Assembly (NCBI RefSeq): GCF_036588685.1
Contig: NC_086375.1
Location: 36,478,566-36,542,565, forward strand
DNA from: Mytilus trossulus
Taxonomy: Eukaryota; Mollusca; Bivalvia; Mytilida; Mytilidae
Direction: 5' to 3'
DNA: 64,000 bases
Of this stretch, positions 1 through 10,991 are shown piece by piece; position 1 is the first letter of the stretch, and each line of letters opens with the position of its first letter. The notes under the pieces are model-generated. The model saw only the letters and a list, made by a program, of their open reading frames with translations, made no database searches and was not told the origin of the DNA. A program made the position numbers and the translations under genes.

Positions 1-727
1 TAAATTCAGAAATTATTGCAATGATTTTATTAATAAAAAAAATGTGACAGGGTAATAATCGAGATAATTTAAATTGGCAATTGAATTTTTTTTTATATGA
101 ATTAAACAAGATTTTTCTAAATATCGCAAAAATTTAAACCCCACTTAGTTCAAAAAGACAAAATCACAATGCTAGATGCCAGCTATAGTTTCTGAATTTA
201 TAATAGTTAACACTATATATCTCAATATTTCTTTAACAATTAACATCTTAAATACACGTCTGAGTGGTTTTTTTAAATTTTTGCTTTTTACTATTTGACC
301 CCTGAAGAAAATGTCACATTAGAGATTTAGCTAAGAAGGAAATTTTCAAATTGCAAGGTTAAAAAATTGACAGCATGAGAGTAGACCTTCTATTATTCAA
401 TGAGTCTGTATATCAGTCCATTTCATGAATTTATAATACATTTACTATATAAATTTACTTTAACTATCCTTAGTACCTGACTGTGATACACACAGATAAA
501 AGGTTCTTGATGCTAAAAAAAACTCTACTTGAATCAGAGTGCCAGAGGGCAATATTGAACTTTGAAAATAATAGGGTGTAAGCCTTTGCTTAATGTAAAT
601 GGTTTCACTGTAAAGATGAGAAAAATATCAGCAATAAAAGCACTGTTCCTTTACATTTGGTTTTGACAAAAGAAATGCAGTGATTTTGAATCATGAACCC
701 ATAAACTAATATATATTTTCCTCATAC
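1..727. other. ESF1 intron, no gene seen
   Basis: AT-rich sequence downstream of ESF1 coding exon 10. I see no splice-bounded coding segment, RNA gene or clear repeat here; the next exon is presumably beyond position 1. Confidence 0.6.
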
Positions 728-882
728 CTCTGAATCCTCTTCTTTTGATTTGTCCTGTTTTTTTCTATCATCTCTCTTTGTTTGTTTCTTTTCTTTTTTC
801 TTTTCTAAGTATTTATCCCATACAGTCATGCCTTTTTCTTTTTCCTTCTTTTTTATTATTTTTTCTGCAGATTCTTTTAATC
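728..882 (-). CDS. ESF1: ESF1 coding exon 10 (last in window)
   Basis: A 155-nt exon, phase 1 to 0, acceptor gattgaag, donor TCAGAG|gtatgag. It encodes [20 protein letters not shown] and [13 protein letters not shown], matching vertebrate GLKESAEEMVKNKLEGKDKL and [16 protein letters not shown]. The protein must continue left of the window, because no stop is reached and the phase is 0 at the donor. Confidence 0.93.
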
Positions 883-3800
883 CTTCAATCAACATAATTC
901 AATAATATAACCTTAGCACTTAAATTTTTAAATAATCATTTACAGTCGACACTAACAAAAGAGCCCATTTTAAAATTGCTGAAAATTATTATTAAAACTT
1001 TATTTAGGCTTCAAATGAATCAGAAAAGCCATTCATTAAAATTGTTAGTTCAAGCATATTTTGTTGTTCATAGGATAAATTAATTTGACACAAGTTTTTA
1101 TCTTAATAACACCTTCTTAAGGATGTCTGCTGCTCAGTTTCAAAATAAATAACTTTTCATAAAACTAGTATATATTGATAGGGAATAAATTGAGGAATCA
1201 AAAAAGCAAAAAAAATATAGGGGTCAATGTGCTTGTTTTCGAGATATAAGCCATTGGAATTTTGGCGGGAAAATGTTCTCTCTTGATTTTGCATGGCTTT
1301 ATCATTGACTATTTATAGTTCTCAAATACTAATAAAAAATAAATAAAATTTTATAAGACTTTTACAAATTACTCATAATTATACTTGTCAAAGATTTATA
1401 AAAAGAAAAATAGGGGTTCATGGGGATTTTTTTTAAGGCATTCAAATGGATAAAACCAGAGGAATCCGAAAATCTTGACAAAAATTCCAAAACATGACAA
1501 GCAGACATCCTTAAAATCATACTTAAATATACACATCAATGAAGTCTACAAATATTTGACATAATAAATTACTATTTTTTATCAAGTATCCACTAAGTTC
1601 TCTCTTCACAAACATTAGAAAACAAAAAATACAACAAATTGACCTACATACCGGTAGTTAAGTAATTGTCATACGAACATATTGAAAAGCATTTTCAGAA
1701 GTTTGTTTTCCCGGAATGGGCAGTCAATATTATTTTGAATTTTCCAGTGAGAGTTGAAACTAATGTTTACTTTTTTATGGCCCCAACTAATAGAAGTTTT
1801 GTTTTAAATTGAAGAAGAAGGTTATGTAACTAAATATAAAGAAGTATGTTTTTTGGTACCTGGTTCCCAAGTTATCTCCATTTCAACATCTCTTTTTTTC
1901 TTCTTTTCCTCTGATTCCTTTATACTCTGTACCAAACTTTTATATTTGTTGATCTGTTGTTCTTCATTGTCTGACTCACTCTCTTCATCTCCAAAATCTA
2001 AGTTTCCCAAAGACCCAGCTGTCAATTGATAAAATATTAAATAGAATGAAGAGCTGTGTGTTGCTTTTTATAAAAATAAATTTCAATAACTCCACAATGT
2101 CAAATCAGGATTTTGTAAAATCTAAAGGGAGGTTATTTAAATAGATATAAACCAGTCACCAAAGTTTCATGAAACTTCCCAAAGAATTGAGTTCCTGTCT
2201 GAAAAACTGAAAAATCCCCATCCTTAAAAATGAATAAAACCCTATAGCTCAGAAAAGCTAAATAATTGTTTTTTTTTCAATTGAAAGTTAGCTTACATCA
2301 ATTGGTATCAACGTGAGGGACTGAAGAGGGTATGAAAAGCGGGAGATTTTGACTTCTGCCAGAAGAATCACAATTATGCTCTAAGGACTGTTGTACATTC
2401 ATTATCAAATGTTAATTGAAATTCCTGTACAATTTTACATCTTTATATATTTCATTTCTAGACTTTACTTCTTTATATGTTACATTTCTAGACTTTACAT
2501 CTTTATATGTTACATTTCTAGACTTTACATCTTTATATGTTACATTCCTAGACTTTACATCTTTATATGTTACATTTCTAGACTTTACATCTTTAAATTA
2601 TACATTTCTAGACTTTATATCTTTATATGTTACATTTCAAGACTTTACATCTTTATATGTTACATTTCAAGACTTTACATCTTTATATGTTACATTTCTA
2701 GACTTTACATCTTTATATGTTACATTTCAAGACTACATCTTTATATGTTACATTTCAAGACTTTACATCTTTATATGTTACATTCCTAGACTTTAAATCT
2801 TTATATGTTACATTTCTAGACTTTACATCTTTATATGTTTCATTTCAAGACTTTACATCTTTATATGTTACATTTCAAGACTTTACATCTTTATATGTTA
2901 CATTCCTAGACTTTACATCTTTATATGTTACATTTCAAGACTACATCTTTATATGTTACATTTCAAGTTTACATCTTTATATGTTACATTTCTAGACTTT
3001 AAATCTTTACATGTTACATTTCTAGACTTTACATCTTTATATGTTACATTTCAAGACTTTACATCTTTAAATGTTACATTTCTAGACTTTACATCTTTAT
3101 ATGTTACATTTCAAGACTTTACATCTTTATATTTTACATTTCTAGACTTTACATCTTTATATGTTACATTTAGACTTTACATCTTTATATGTTACATTTC
3201 TAGACTTTTCATCTTTATATGTTACATTTCAAGACTATACATCTTTATATGTTACATTTCTAGACTTTACATCTTTATATGTTACATTTCAAGACTTTTC
3301 ATCTTTATACGTTACATTTCTAGACTTTACATCTTTATATGTTACATTTCTAGACTTTACATCTTTATATGTTACATTTCTAGACTTTACATCTTTATAT
3401 GTTACATTTCAAGACTTTACTTTCTAGACTTTACATCTTTATATGTTACATTTCAAGACTTTACATCTTTATATGTTACATTTCTAGACTTTACATCTTT
3501 ATATGTTACATTTCAAGACTTTACATTGTTATATGTTACATTTCTAGACTTTACATCTTTATATTTAACATTTTTAGATTATCCCTTAAGCTAATTACCT
3601 TTGTCCTCATCTTCATCTTCAGAACTGGATGCTAAATAAGCTTTGAAATCTTCTTCCTTCACTTCACCTTTCCCTTTCTTTGTTCTCTTTCCTATGCTAG
3701 GATTCATTGTGACCTTCAATCTGTCCTGGTCTGTCTCATCCCATGTTAAATCCACCTTTAAATATGGAAAAAGTTTTAACTTTACATAATCTTTTTAAAT

Positions 3801-6800
3801 ATACTGAGAGTGAGGTACTATTATGCTAAGATGTCATTCAAACCTAATATTGTCTATTCGTTCTAGTTAACTTTCATTGCATGTATGTCGACTGCTTATA
3901 TATCTTAATGTGTTGGTTTTTTGTAGGTTTGTGAGCAAACTTTGACAAAGCTACAGAATCAAATATCCCTGAAAATTGAAACCAATGAAAATAATTAAAT
4001 TGACATTTAACAGCCTAATCCATATATGGGTGATACATATCATGCCCACATTGTCCTTATACTCTTAAATAAGGATATTAAACTTTAGCACAAAACTAAT
4101 TATAGTGAACACAGGCAAAAAAACTTTGCAAATTTTAGACATAACCTGAATCTTACAAGACTGGTAATTAATTCTACACATACCTTAGACTGACATAAAG
4201 CTGTTGTAAAGTATAATGAAGGTGTATATGAGGTTGGTGGTTCTGTACACACTGTTTTAGGTTCATGGTCAAAGGTCATATCCTCTGGAATAAACCTGTC
4301 AATGAAAAGAGAGTCGATCAAGTTGCAGCGGTTTTTCAGTTATCAAAACTTGTCATTTTTTTTTTTAAATTACAATAAGGTTATCTTCTATGTAAAAATT
4401 ATTTAAAAACAGCCACAATAATTATTCTTTTACTCATTCACCACAAATTAGAACCTGAAAAGCATTTTCACCAAAAACATGTGATTCACAAATACAGAGA
4501 TAGTAGATGTATAAAGTATATTTTGTAAATTATGAAGACTTAAAAATTGATTAAGATTTACAAATAGCAAATTTGTTTCTGACTTTTTATGGCTTGGTAG
4601 TTGATAATAAGATGAAATTTAGACCTTGATGCAAGATTTCAACTGCTCTCGATTAGTAAAATTTGTTATGGAAAATTATTAAAGTAACAAAATGTTGGTT
4701 TACCTTAAATCTAATTTATTAGAACTACTTTCATATTCCATATTATCGCATTCTTCATAGATTTTATTGGCTGTTTCTTGTGAATCACATTCTACTACAG
4801 CGTAGTAGTATTTAAGTCTGTTTAATTGGTATCTCCTTAGCTTCTCTGTGTGAAAACCTCCACCTTAAAAGAAATTAATTCAAAAAAAATTCAATACTAG
4901 ACAATTTCCTTGGTATAAATCAACTCAACATCATACAGGCATTGTCATTTCACATACTTTTCAGCCTTTCATTGTGTCATTTCAATTATCTCACAACAGC
5001 AATTTCTGATTTATTATTTAGTCAACCAGACGATTGTTATTGTATATATATAATAATTTTTTACACTATTGAATATGTACCGGTACTACTATGTGTATAT
5101 GATTTCTTTAGAACATCGAGTATCCATGCAAGGGATTTGTCATAATTTTGCTGGCAACAGGATTTAAGCATGTCAGTCAAATGATACAAGTTTTACTCTC
5201 CAGCAATTTATGTATATTGGCTTGATATCTGTGTATTGTTGAAGATTATATTGTACTTTGACTTCTGAATGTCATTTTATTGCTTTGTGCTGTTGAATAG
5301 ACTACTTTCAAGTTCATCAGTCACAGGAAAAAAAATCGACAACTATGCGTGCATTTATGACGTCATTTACCAAATAGAGGGGCTTGCTTGTATCCCTGCA
5401 CTATTAACGTTCATCAAGCATCTTAGTGATCATCATTGTGCAGGATAAACTAGAAATAATGGTTGTCCTGTAGGTACTTAATGACAATTCCCTAATGACA
5501 GCAGTGCTGATTGTCAATTTTGAGAATTCAACTTCCCGAATAATTTGTACAATATAGAATTATAGTTTTCCAACCACTTGCTCCACATTACAAAGGAAGC
5601 GACAACGCCCCTAAACGCACAAATGACATTCACTAAAACCAGAGTTTTTGACAGAAATGCATCGAAAATAAAGTTGTCTATTGTTTCAAATGATTATATA
5701 CCCCACATCTCTTTTTATTCATGGTTGTATGTATGCATACTTTTATATGGAAGACTAGTTATCAAAATTAGTAAACTTCCTTAACACAGTATGTCCATTT
5801 ACATATTAGCAGGTACAACATATGCTGCATTTTTTTCTCCTTCAACTTTTGAAGATGTAGAATTTATTTTCAAAGCATCGAATTCCTCCAGTAGTTCATA
5901 TTCATTTCACCTACCCTCTTCATCATCTTGATCATCTTGTTCGTTACTGTCTTGATTCGCAAGAGGTGTCTCTGTTAATTCCATTGGTCCTTTTAATGCC
6001 TCCATTTCCATACGCTTTATTCCAAACTCTGAGGGGTACACCTATAATCATAAAACAAATGAGTTTTTCAAAGGTCTTTAATCTAATATTAAATAAATTT
6101 TGAAATGATTTAAGGACAGATTTTTCAGTTGTGTTCTTTTTTTTATTTTCTCATAGACAGGTATTTTGATTTGATTAACAAATCCTAGTTTATTTGCATC
6201 CATATAGGTTGAATGTCTCAAAAAATCAGATCAATATATATATGAGACCATTTAAAATATAAAGTTGATATTGTAGTTTTGAGTGAATGAATGGTAATTA
6301 GTAGGTAACTAGTAGGTAACTATCTCAAACTCTTATCAAGAAAGTTCAAACAAGTATAAATGAACTCCTTATAATTTTTCCTATGATATAGATAGGGTAA
6401 AATGTTTTGCTCATAAACACGTAAAACCCCATTTTTCTTTTTCGTATCATACTTCAATAGTACGTAAAAGGTCATTTAAGCAGATTCTTAATTTCTTTTC
6501 TTTTAATTTGAGACCCAAATTATACCAATGCAAATATAAGGTGAAAGTCCTTGTCAGCCTTCCTCCCCCCCCCTCATGTGTTTTCAAACTCAAATATCTC
6601 AAAAAGAAGCCTCATAAACTAGAAGTATTTTATATTTTATTTTTACCTAATTTTGTTCCTTAATTAAAGATCTTTAGACTTTAAGTATCAATTTTAAATT
6701 CTTGATTTTTATAGTTTCACTTAAGTACATTCTTACGTTTCATTAACATTCTTAATTAATATCTTGTGCTCCAAATATATCTAAATTCATGTTGAACATG

Positions 6801-9800
6801 ACTTTTAATTGAGGAACAGTTTAAAGTTTATGAAGGATGTGTATAGAGTTTTATTTCTTTAATCAATATACCATGTCCCTTCTTTTCAATTCAGTACAAT
6901 ATAACTTGTAACATAAATTGGATTTTTTCCTTTGATGTTTTTATGAAATAATTTGCTTAAAAATTGTGGTGAGGGAAAACCATGGTATATTATAAGCAAA
7001 GTAATGTTGTACCATACTTTGCTAATTAAATATGCAACTCAACTAGAATTCAAAGGGAAAAAGGCGGAGCTTCAGCCATGGTATAACATATTCATGTTCA
7101 TGTTATTCCATGGCTGAAGCTCCACCTTTTCAGTTTTAAATGTATCCGCCTCTTGAATATTTAGGAAACTGTTAAACGTACTAAAAGGTCAAGATCTTTA
7201 TTTGTTTTCATTTCATAACAAAAAGCAAAAAATTATGTGTACCCAAATCTTAAGAAACCTTTTTCAAACTATATAGGATTGTTACGAATTCACCTAATTT
7301 TGAAACAATTACTAAATGTTTTTCTTTAAGTTGTGAAAAAATGAAATGTGAAACTATCATTCCCTTTGCAAGATCCAATTAAATTTCGATTTAAAAAAGG
7401 GGGTACCTATATAAAAGGGAATAAATATCGGCTACAAATATCTGAAAAAACATGATTTTTTTTTGCGATCAATTAGGGGAACGTACACTATCTACGCAAG
7501 TACCCTATCTAGGCAACTGTTAAAATACAGTGTTTTATCATTAAAATTGTGTTTTAATAAATAATCTAATAATTGAATTAATAAAATAATGGAAGAAAGC
7601 AGTTTGTACGAATACTAGAAATGTATAAATATGCATTTTTCAATGAGATGAAAATTCTGTAAAATATTATTAATTTGTATGATACTTGAAAACAAAAAAA
7701 AACAATAAGACAATTCTTACCGCCATTAGAATAATTATTAAATCCTTGTCTGACGCTGGAAGCAAACAACCATAAACGGGGCGCAAAATGAAATAAAAAT
7801 CGGGAAAATCTGACATTTTCTTTCCTTTTTTGCAAATTCAGGGGTTCTATTACATGAAATACACAAATTTTTAAGATCATACTCGAGGCGCAAAAGTGAC
7901 TTGCGCGAGCTTCCATTTCATTGGATAAAACTGTAACGTGATCAATTTCCAATATTAGTTGAAGGTCTTGAAGCTGTCAATCATTTTATTTATATTACAA
8001 ATTTTATATACCATGTGTCTTACTCATTAACATATTTAAACAAACTCATCCTTCGGATTCGTTTGTTTAAATATGTTAACTCGTAAAAACCATGGTATAT
8101 ATAGTACAGTTTTTTAGTACTTAACATACAGATGACATACCTTTACATATTTTATAAGACCTCCTGTGGGTTTAAATGACTGCAACAATACAAATATATC
8201 TTGTGCTTTGACTCTATCCCAGTCCAAGTTACAGACAGCTAATCTACTGGTTATCTCAGGTGCTTCTACTGCATCTTTATCCAAGTCTGCTATATTTATA
8301 ACTAAGTTGTCATCTGCAAATTAAAAAGCTGTTTTTTTAAAAGTCTGGTGCTTTTAAAAATATGTACCTAATATATAAAAAAGAAGATGTGGTATGATTG
8401 CCAATGAGACAACTATCCACAAGACCAAAATGACACAAACATTAACAACTATAGGTCACCGTACGGCCTTCAACAACGAGCAAAGCCCATACCGCATAGT
8501 CAGCTATAAAAGGCCCCGATATAAAACACATGTCAATATAATAAACAATTTGGTATTGGTATTGGTGTAATAAATACTATAATATTATGAGAATTATAGG
8601 TTTAAAAGTGAAACATTGCCCTGCATCCCAAATTTTGAGTTTGTTATATTTTTAGATATTTTACATTATTAATTTATAATAGTTAAAAATAAAGCAAAAA
8701 AGAGTGAGATTATAGTTAATTTCTAATTTTTGCTGTGTTACATGATGAATGACGTTTGAATTGTTCTGTAACATTTCATTCAATTATAACTCAGTTTGTT
8801 TGTAAATGTCTCTCTGTAACTGTTGCAGAGCAGGAAAGAATGCTGAAGGACGCCCCTGGGTGCAAGAGTTTCTCACTGCATTGAAGACTCATTGGTGGCA
8901 TTCGGCTGTTGTCTCTTTGACACATTCCCCATGTCCATTTTCAATTTTAGTGGCAGTTATGGGTCTTTTAAATTATATTGAGAGTTGTAAACAAACCATT
9001 ATCAAATTCTTCCTCATCACTCTCTTCTTCTTCTGAGGATGTTTCTACATTTCCTTCTCCTCTAGCTAAATCTGGACCACTTCCCAATCCTAGAAAAAAG
9101 TTAACATCTATTAGTATTAAGTAATTTAGTAATAAAAATAAATAGGTAGTATTTCAATTTTTCAAAGTGATTTTAAATTCTTCACATGTAATTTAATAAT
9201 GTTTCTCAATCAATAGAAAGCTATATCACTTCATCACACTTTCTCTTAAAAACAAAAATTTGTATATTTTAAATTTCAAGCTTGACTGTCATGACTGTTA
9301 AACGTGCAAATTAAATATATTAACTTGAAAATCTTGAATCCAACATGCATGATAATCAATGGTGTAATCTTATATTTGTAATCAGATTTTAAGATAAAAA
9401 AAAAGACAAATTATAATATTTCATGGTTCACAAGAAATAGAAATCTTTTTTTTTTGATGCCACAATTGTAAAATCATAGAACAGCAATATAATTTGATGT
9501 TAGTATGAACTTATGACTGAATGAAGAGTAGTGAAGAACAAAGATCAAGAAAATCACTAAGACAAATCAGCTGGAAAAAAAATGAAATCCACATTTTGTA
9601 CCTGATTCATCTGACTCTGATTCCTCTTCTTTGTCTTCTTCTTCTTCTTTTTCATCATCAGGGGATTCTTCTGGTTCATCATGGACATCTGAGAAAGTTA
9701 ATATTTTTAATTAAGCAATAGTACTCCATATATTTTTCATTGAAAAGTATATAAATACATCTTCAGCAATAGCCATGGCAGGGGCGGATCCAGCCATTTT

Positions 9801-10850
9801 AAAAGGGGGGGTTCCAACCCAGGATAAAAGGGGGAGTTCCAACAATATTTCCCCATTCGAATGCATTGTTCGGCCCCCCAAAAAAGGGGGTTTCAACCCC
9901 GGAGCCCCCCCTTCGGACCCGTCACTGCATGATAAAGTACTACATGTATGTAACTATGTAAACGCAAGAAATGAAGATTTAATTTTTAGCTTACACCTGC
10001 TATATGGTGATTTCCTCAGTAATAGCTTGTGACTACATATGTACATGTATATGAGATTCTCTCTGAAATCCCTCTTTTTATATGTGACAGTGTTATAAAC
10101 TAGAGTGTTATAACCTTTAATAACCTATTTATAAGCATCTAGTGTATTGTAAATCACTCAATCTTATCTGATGAAATCTAATTTTCACTCTGCTCCATTT
10201 TTGTTGAAAAGTTTAAAGAGTGAAAGTAGGATTTTAATCAGATTGTCATTCCAAACAAATTAGTTTCATGGACAGACAAAGTACTAATATATAACAAAGC
10301 TTTTCAGGCTGGCAAATTTAAAAAGAAAATAGCAAAGAGATAAACAAAACTATTTGTAAAGTGCATAACATATATCTTGTTTCAGAGGAGTTCATCATCA
10401 AAACAAGACATCTAAATTTAATTGTTTAGAGCAGCTGACCTCATTCTAATGTAGTTTACTTTTACACAATTTGCACTATATACCTGAAGATTGTTTTAAT
10501 GTGTTTTTTAACTTCTGCTTTTGTGATGACTTCTTAGGTATTTCATTTGATTCATCACCATTCACTTCTTCATCATCCTCTTCCTCCTCTTTCTCTTTTT
10601 CCTTGTCATCATCATCATCATCCTCGTCACTGTCTGATATGTCATAATACTTCTTGAAGTTTTCATCTGTTGTTGTCTGGACAGGTCTTCCACGTTTATC
10701 AACAGAGTATTTCAACTTGAATTTTTTATCACTAAACATGTCTTTAAATCTTTTATCGATTTTGACTTTCTTTTCTTTTCTTGGCATTCTTCTGAATTTT
10801 GGATCATTTTTGATCTGTGAAAATCTGCTATCTTTATTTATTTCATCCAT
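728..10850 (-). CDS. ESF1: ESF1 homolog, nucleolar pre-rRNA processing protein (10 coding exons; 3' end off window)
   Basis: Family role (known): ESF1/ABT-type nucleolar proteins act in 18S rRNA maturation and small-subunit assembly. Coding segments in translation order on the minus strand: 10850-10484, 9688-9602, 9089-8997, 8313-8141, 6041-5915, 4863-4704, 4295-4184, 3755-3599, 2018-1860, 882-728. Each has AG/GT borders and the phases join without a break, giving 530 codons. Conserved blocks in order: [12 protein letters not shown] and [14 protein letters not shown] near the N-terminus; a long Asp/Glu/Lys acidic tract; [30 protein letters not shown], the start of the atypical RRM-like region; [50 protein letters not shown]; and MEITWEPG with KESAEK. 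The vertebrate protein is about 850 residues, so roughly the last third, with the NUC153 region, lies left of position 1. The start is discussed under coding exon 1. Recognised from memory of the human protein, not by search. Confidence 0.95.
1117..1514. mobile_element. TTAA-flanked miniature inverted-repeat element
   Basis: A TTAA at 1117-1120 is followed by GGATGTCTGCT, and the segment ends with AGCAGACATCC followed by TTAA at 1511-1514. This gives an 11-bp terminal inverted repeat and a TTAA target duplication around a 390-bp non-coding core. TTAA duplication is known for piggyBac and Kolobok families; which of the two is not decidable here. It lies in an ESF1 intron. Confidence 0.75.
1860..2018 (-). 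CDS. ESF1: ESF1 coding exon 9
   Basis: A 159-nt exon, phase 1 to 1, acceptor aattgacag, donor CCAG|gtacc. It encodes [20 protein letters not shown] then [13 protein letters not shown], matching the vertebrate EEQIAKYRQLLQVIQEKEKK and MEMEIKWVPG segments. Confidence 0.94.
2434..3579. repeat. 30-bp minisatellite (about 38 units)
   Basis: A tandem array of the unit gactttacatctttatatg ttacatttcta. Most units fall into two versions, ending in tttcta or tttcaa, that often alternate, with a few shortened or substituted copies. Because 30 is a multiple of three, long repetitive frames ([14 protein letters not shown]) run through the array; they are not genes. It fills about 72 percent of the ESF1 intron between coding exons 8 and 9. 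Confidence 0.97.
3599..3755 (-). CDS. ESF1: ESF1 coding exon 8
   Basis: A 157-nt exon, phase 0 to 1, acceptor tatttaaag, donor AAAG|gtaatt. It encodes [20 protein letters not shown] and, later, [19 protein letters not shown], both conserved in ESF1. Its donor is only about 20 nt from the edge of the 30-bp minisatellite that fills most of the next intron. Confidence 0.94.
4184..4295 (-). CDS. ESF1: ESF1 coding exon 7
   Basis: A 112-nt exon, phase 2 to 0, acceptor ttgacag, donor TCTAAG|gtatgt. It encodes [20 protein letters not shown], then [16 protein letters not shown], matching vertebrate LRFIPDDITFDDEPKDVA and KPKYFTSAA. Confidence 0.95.
4704..4863 (-). CDS. ESF1: ESF1 coding exon 6
   Basis: A 160-nt exon, phase 1 to 2, acceptor cttttaag, donor TTTAAG|gta. 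It encodes [20 protein letters not shown] and then [20 protein letters not shown], matching the second half of the ESF1 RRM-like domain (vertebrate [20 protein letters not shown]). Confidence 0.95.
5915..6041 (-). CDS. ESF1: ESF1 coding exon 5
   Basis: A 127-nt exon, phase 0 to 1, acceptor gattatag, donor GAGG|gtaggt. It encodes [20 protein letters not shown], matching the vertebrate YPSEFGKERMKEE and GPVEL segment, then a short Gln/Asp-rich stretch ([10 protein letters not shown]). A second possible donor lies 4 nt downstream, but the phase of the next exon supports the chosen one. Confidence 0.92.
6868..6986. mobile_element. Small inverted-repeat element with TATACCATG ends
   Basis: Begins AATATACCATG and ends CCATGGTATATT, giving inverted ends around about 95 bp of AT-rich sequence. 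A second element with the same ends lies at 8008..8098, so this is a small family. Both are in the ESF1 intron between coding exons 4 and 5. Confidence 0.5.
7057..7130. repeat. Strong hairpin (24-bp arms)
   Basis: Arms aaaaggcggagcttcagcca and the near-perfect reverse complement ending ggctgaagctccacctttt flank a loop of about 26 bp that is itself partly self-complementary (aacat...atgtt). Likely a folded mini-element; no coding content. Confidence 0.75.
7131..7990. other. ESF1 intron sequence, no gene seen
   Basis: AT-rich intronic sequence between the hairpin and the next palindrome. A 124-codon frame on the minus strand at 7578..7952 has no recognisable domain and no support from splice phase with the ESF1 exons, so I do not call it. 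Confidence 0.5.
8008..8098. mobile_element. Palindromic mini-element, TATACCATG ends
   Basis: Outer ends TATATACCATG and CCATGGTATATA enclose a second palindrome, gttaacatatttaaacaaac-type arms (ttaacatatttaaacaaac and gtttgtttaaatatgttaa) around tcatccttcggattc. It resembles the element at 6868..6986. Confidence 0.6.
8141..8313 (-). CDS. ESF1: ESF1 coding exon 4 (RRM-like region start)
   Basis: A 173-nt exon, phase 1 to 0, acceptor aatttgcag, donor AAAG|gtatgt. It encodes [20 protein letters not shown] followed by [20 protein letters not shown], matching the beta1-alpha1 part of the ESF1 RRM-like domain. Confidence 0.95.
8375..8525 (+). repeat. Dispersed repeat 'caatgagacaact' family
   Basis: Contains agaagatgtggtatgattgc, caatgagacaact, taggtcaccgtacggccttc and the tail ataaaaggccccgat. 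Related copies are at 31845..31990 (same strand), 47915..48180 and 63000..63275 (opposite strand). Such short dispersed copies suggest SINE-like or non-autonomous elements common in mussel DNA. Confidence 0.75.
8850..8955 (+). repeat. Repeat tail 'ctctttgacacattcccc'
   Basis: The stretch ttcggctgttgtctctttga followed by cacattccccatgtccattt recurs at about 43729..43800 with an extra ttgggttgttg block. It sits just before ESF1 coding exon 3 and is not coding. Confidence 0.55.
8997..9089 (-). CDS. ESF1: ESF1 coding exon 3
   Basis: A 93-nt exon, phase 1 to 1, acceptor ttttctag, donor AATG|gtttgt. It encodes [20 protein letters not shown], which closely matches the vertebrate block GPDLARGKGNIETSSEDED. 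This is one of the most diagnostic ESF1 segments in the window. Confidence 0.93.
9602..9688 (-). CDS. ESF1: ESF1 coding exon 2 (acidic)
   Basis: An 87-nt exon, phase 1 to 1, acceptor tttctcag, donor CAG|gta. It encodes almost only Asp, Glu, Lys and Ser ([15 protein letters not shown]), continuing the acidic low-complexity region typical of ESF1. Too short and too biased to identify alone; the call rests on splice sites and phase with its neighbours. Confidence 0.85.
9779..9929. mobile_element. Short inverted-repeat element with CAGGGGCGGATCC ends
   Basis: Begins caggggcggatccagccatt and ends cggacccgtcactg, imperfect inverted ends around G-run-rich sequence (aaaagggggggttcc, aaaaaagggggtttcaaccc). 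The composition differs sharply from the AT-rich flanks. I could not identify a clean target duplication. Confidence 0.6.
10484..10850 (-). CDS. ESF1: ESF1 coding exon 1
   Basis: Begins at the ATG at 10850 ([10 protein letters not shown]) and ends at a CAG|gtatat donor at 10484/10483, leaving phase 1. The open frame runs upstream to another ATG at 10907. However, a strong acceptor (a pyrimidine-rich run ending in ttctttcag) sits about 17 nt upstream of 10850, so the 10907 start probably lies in intron and a 5'UTR exon lies further upstream. Holds the conserved KVKIDKRF and VDKRGRP blocks and an acidic [20 protein letters not shown] tract. Confidence 0.92.
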
Positions 10851-10991
10851 CTTAAGTTTTTTTTCTGAAAGAAAAGGGTAAAGAATCTCTCTAAACTTGG
10901 CATCCATTAGAAAACTAAAAGTTTAAATGAAGGAATGGATGGGTCACTGTGAAAACTGTACAAATATAACAAAAATAAGGTTGGTAGGTCC

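Noticed and set aside
1261..1272. E2F-like site TTTGGCGGGAAA as a regulatory element
   Set aside because: Both occurrences (1261 and 16490) lie inside repeat elements, so they are probably part of the repeat sequence; no evidence of regulation.
2434..3579. Possible CRISPR-like regularly spaced repeats
   Set aside because: The units are contiguous with no unique spacers, and the genome is eukaryotic.
2391..3635. Several long plus-strand frames with repeated [10 protein letters not shown] or [10 protein letters not shown] peptides
   Set aside because: They are read-through of a 30-bp minisatellite inside an ESF1 intron; three frames are open at once simply because the unit length is a multiple of three.
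7578..7952. 124-codon minus-strand frame
   Set aside because: No recognisable domain, no matching splice phase, inside an ESF1 intron whose flanking exons already join in frame.
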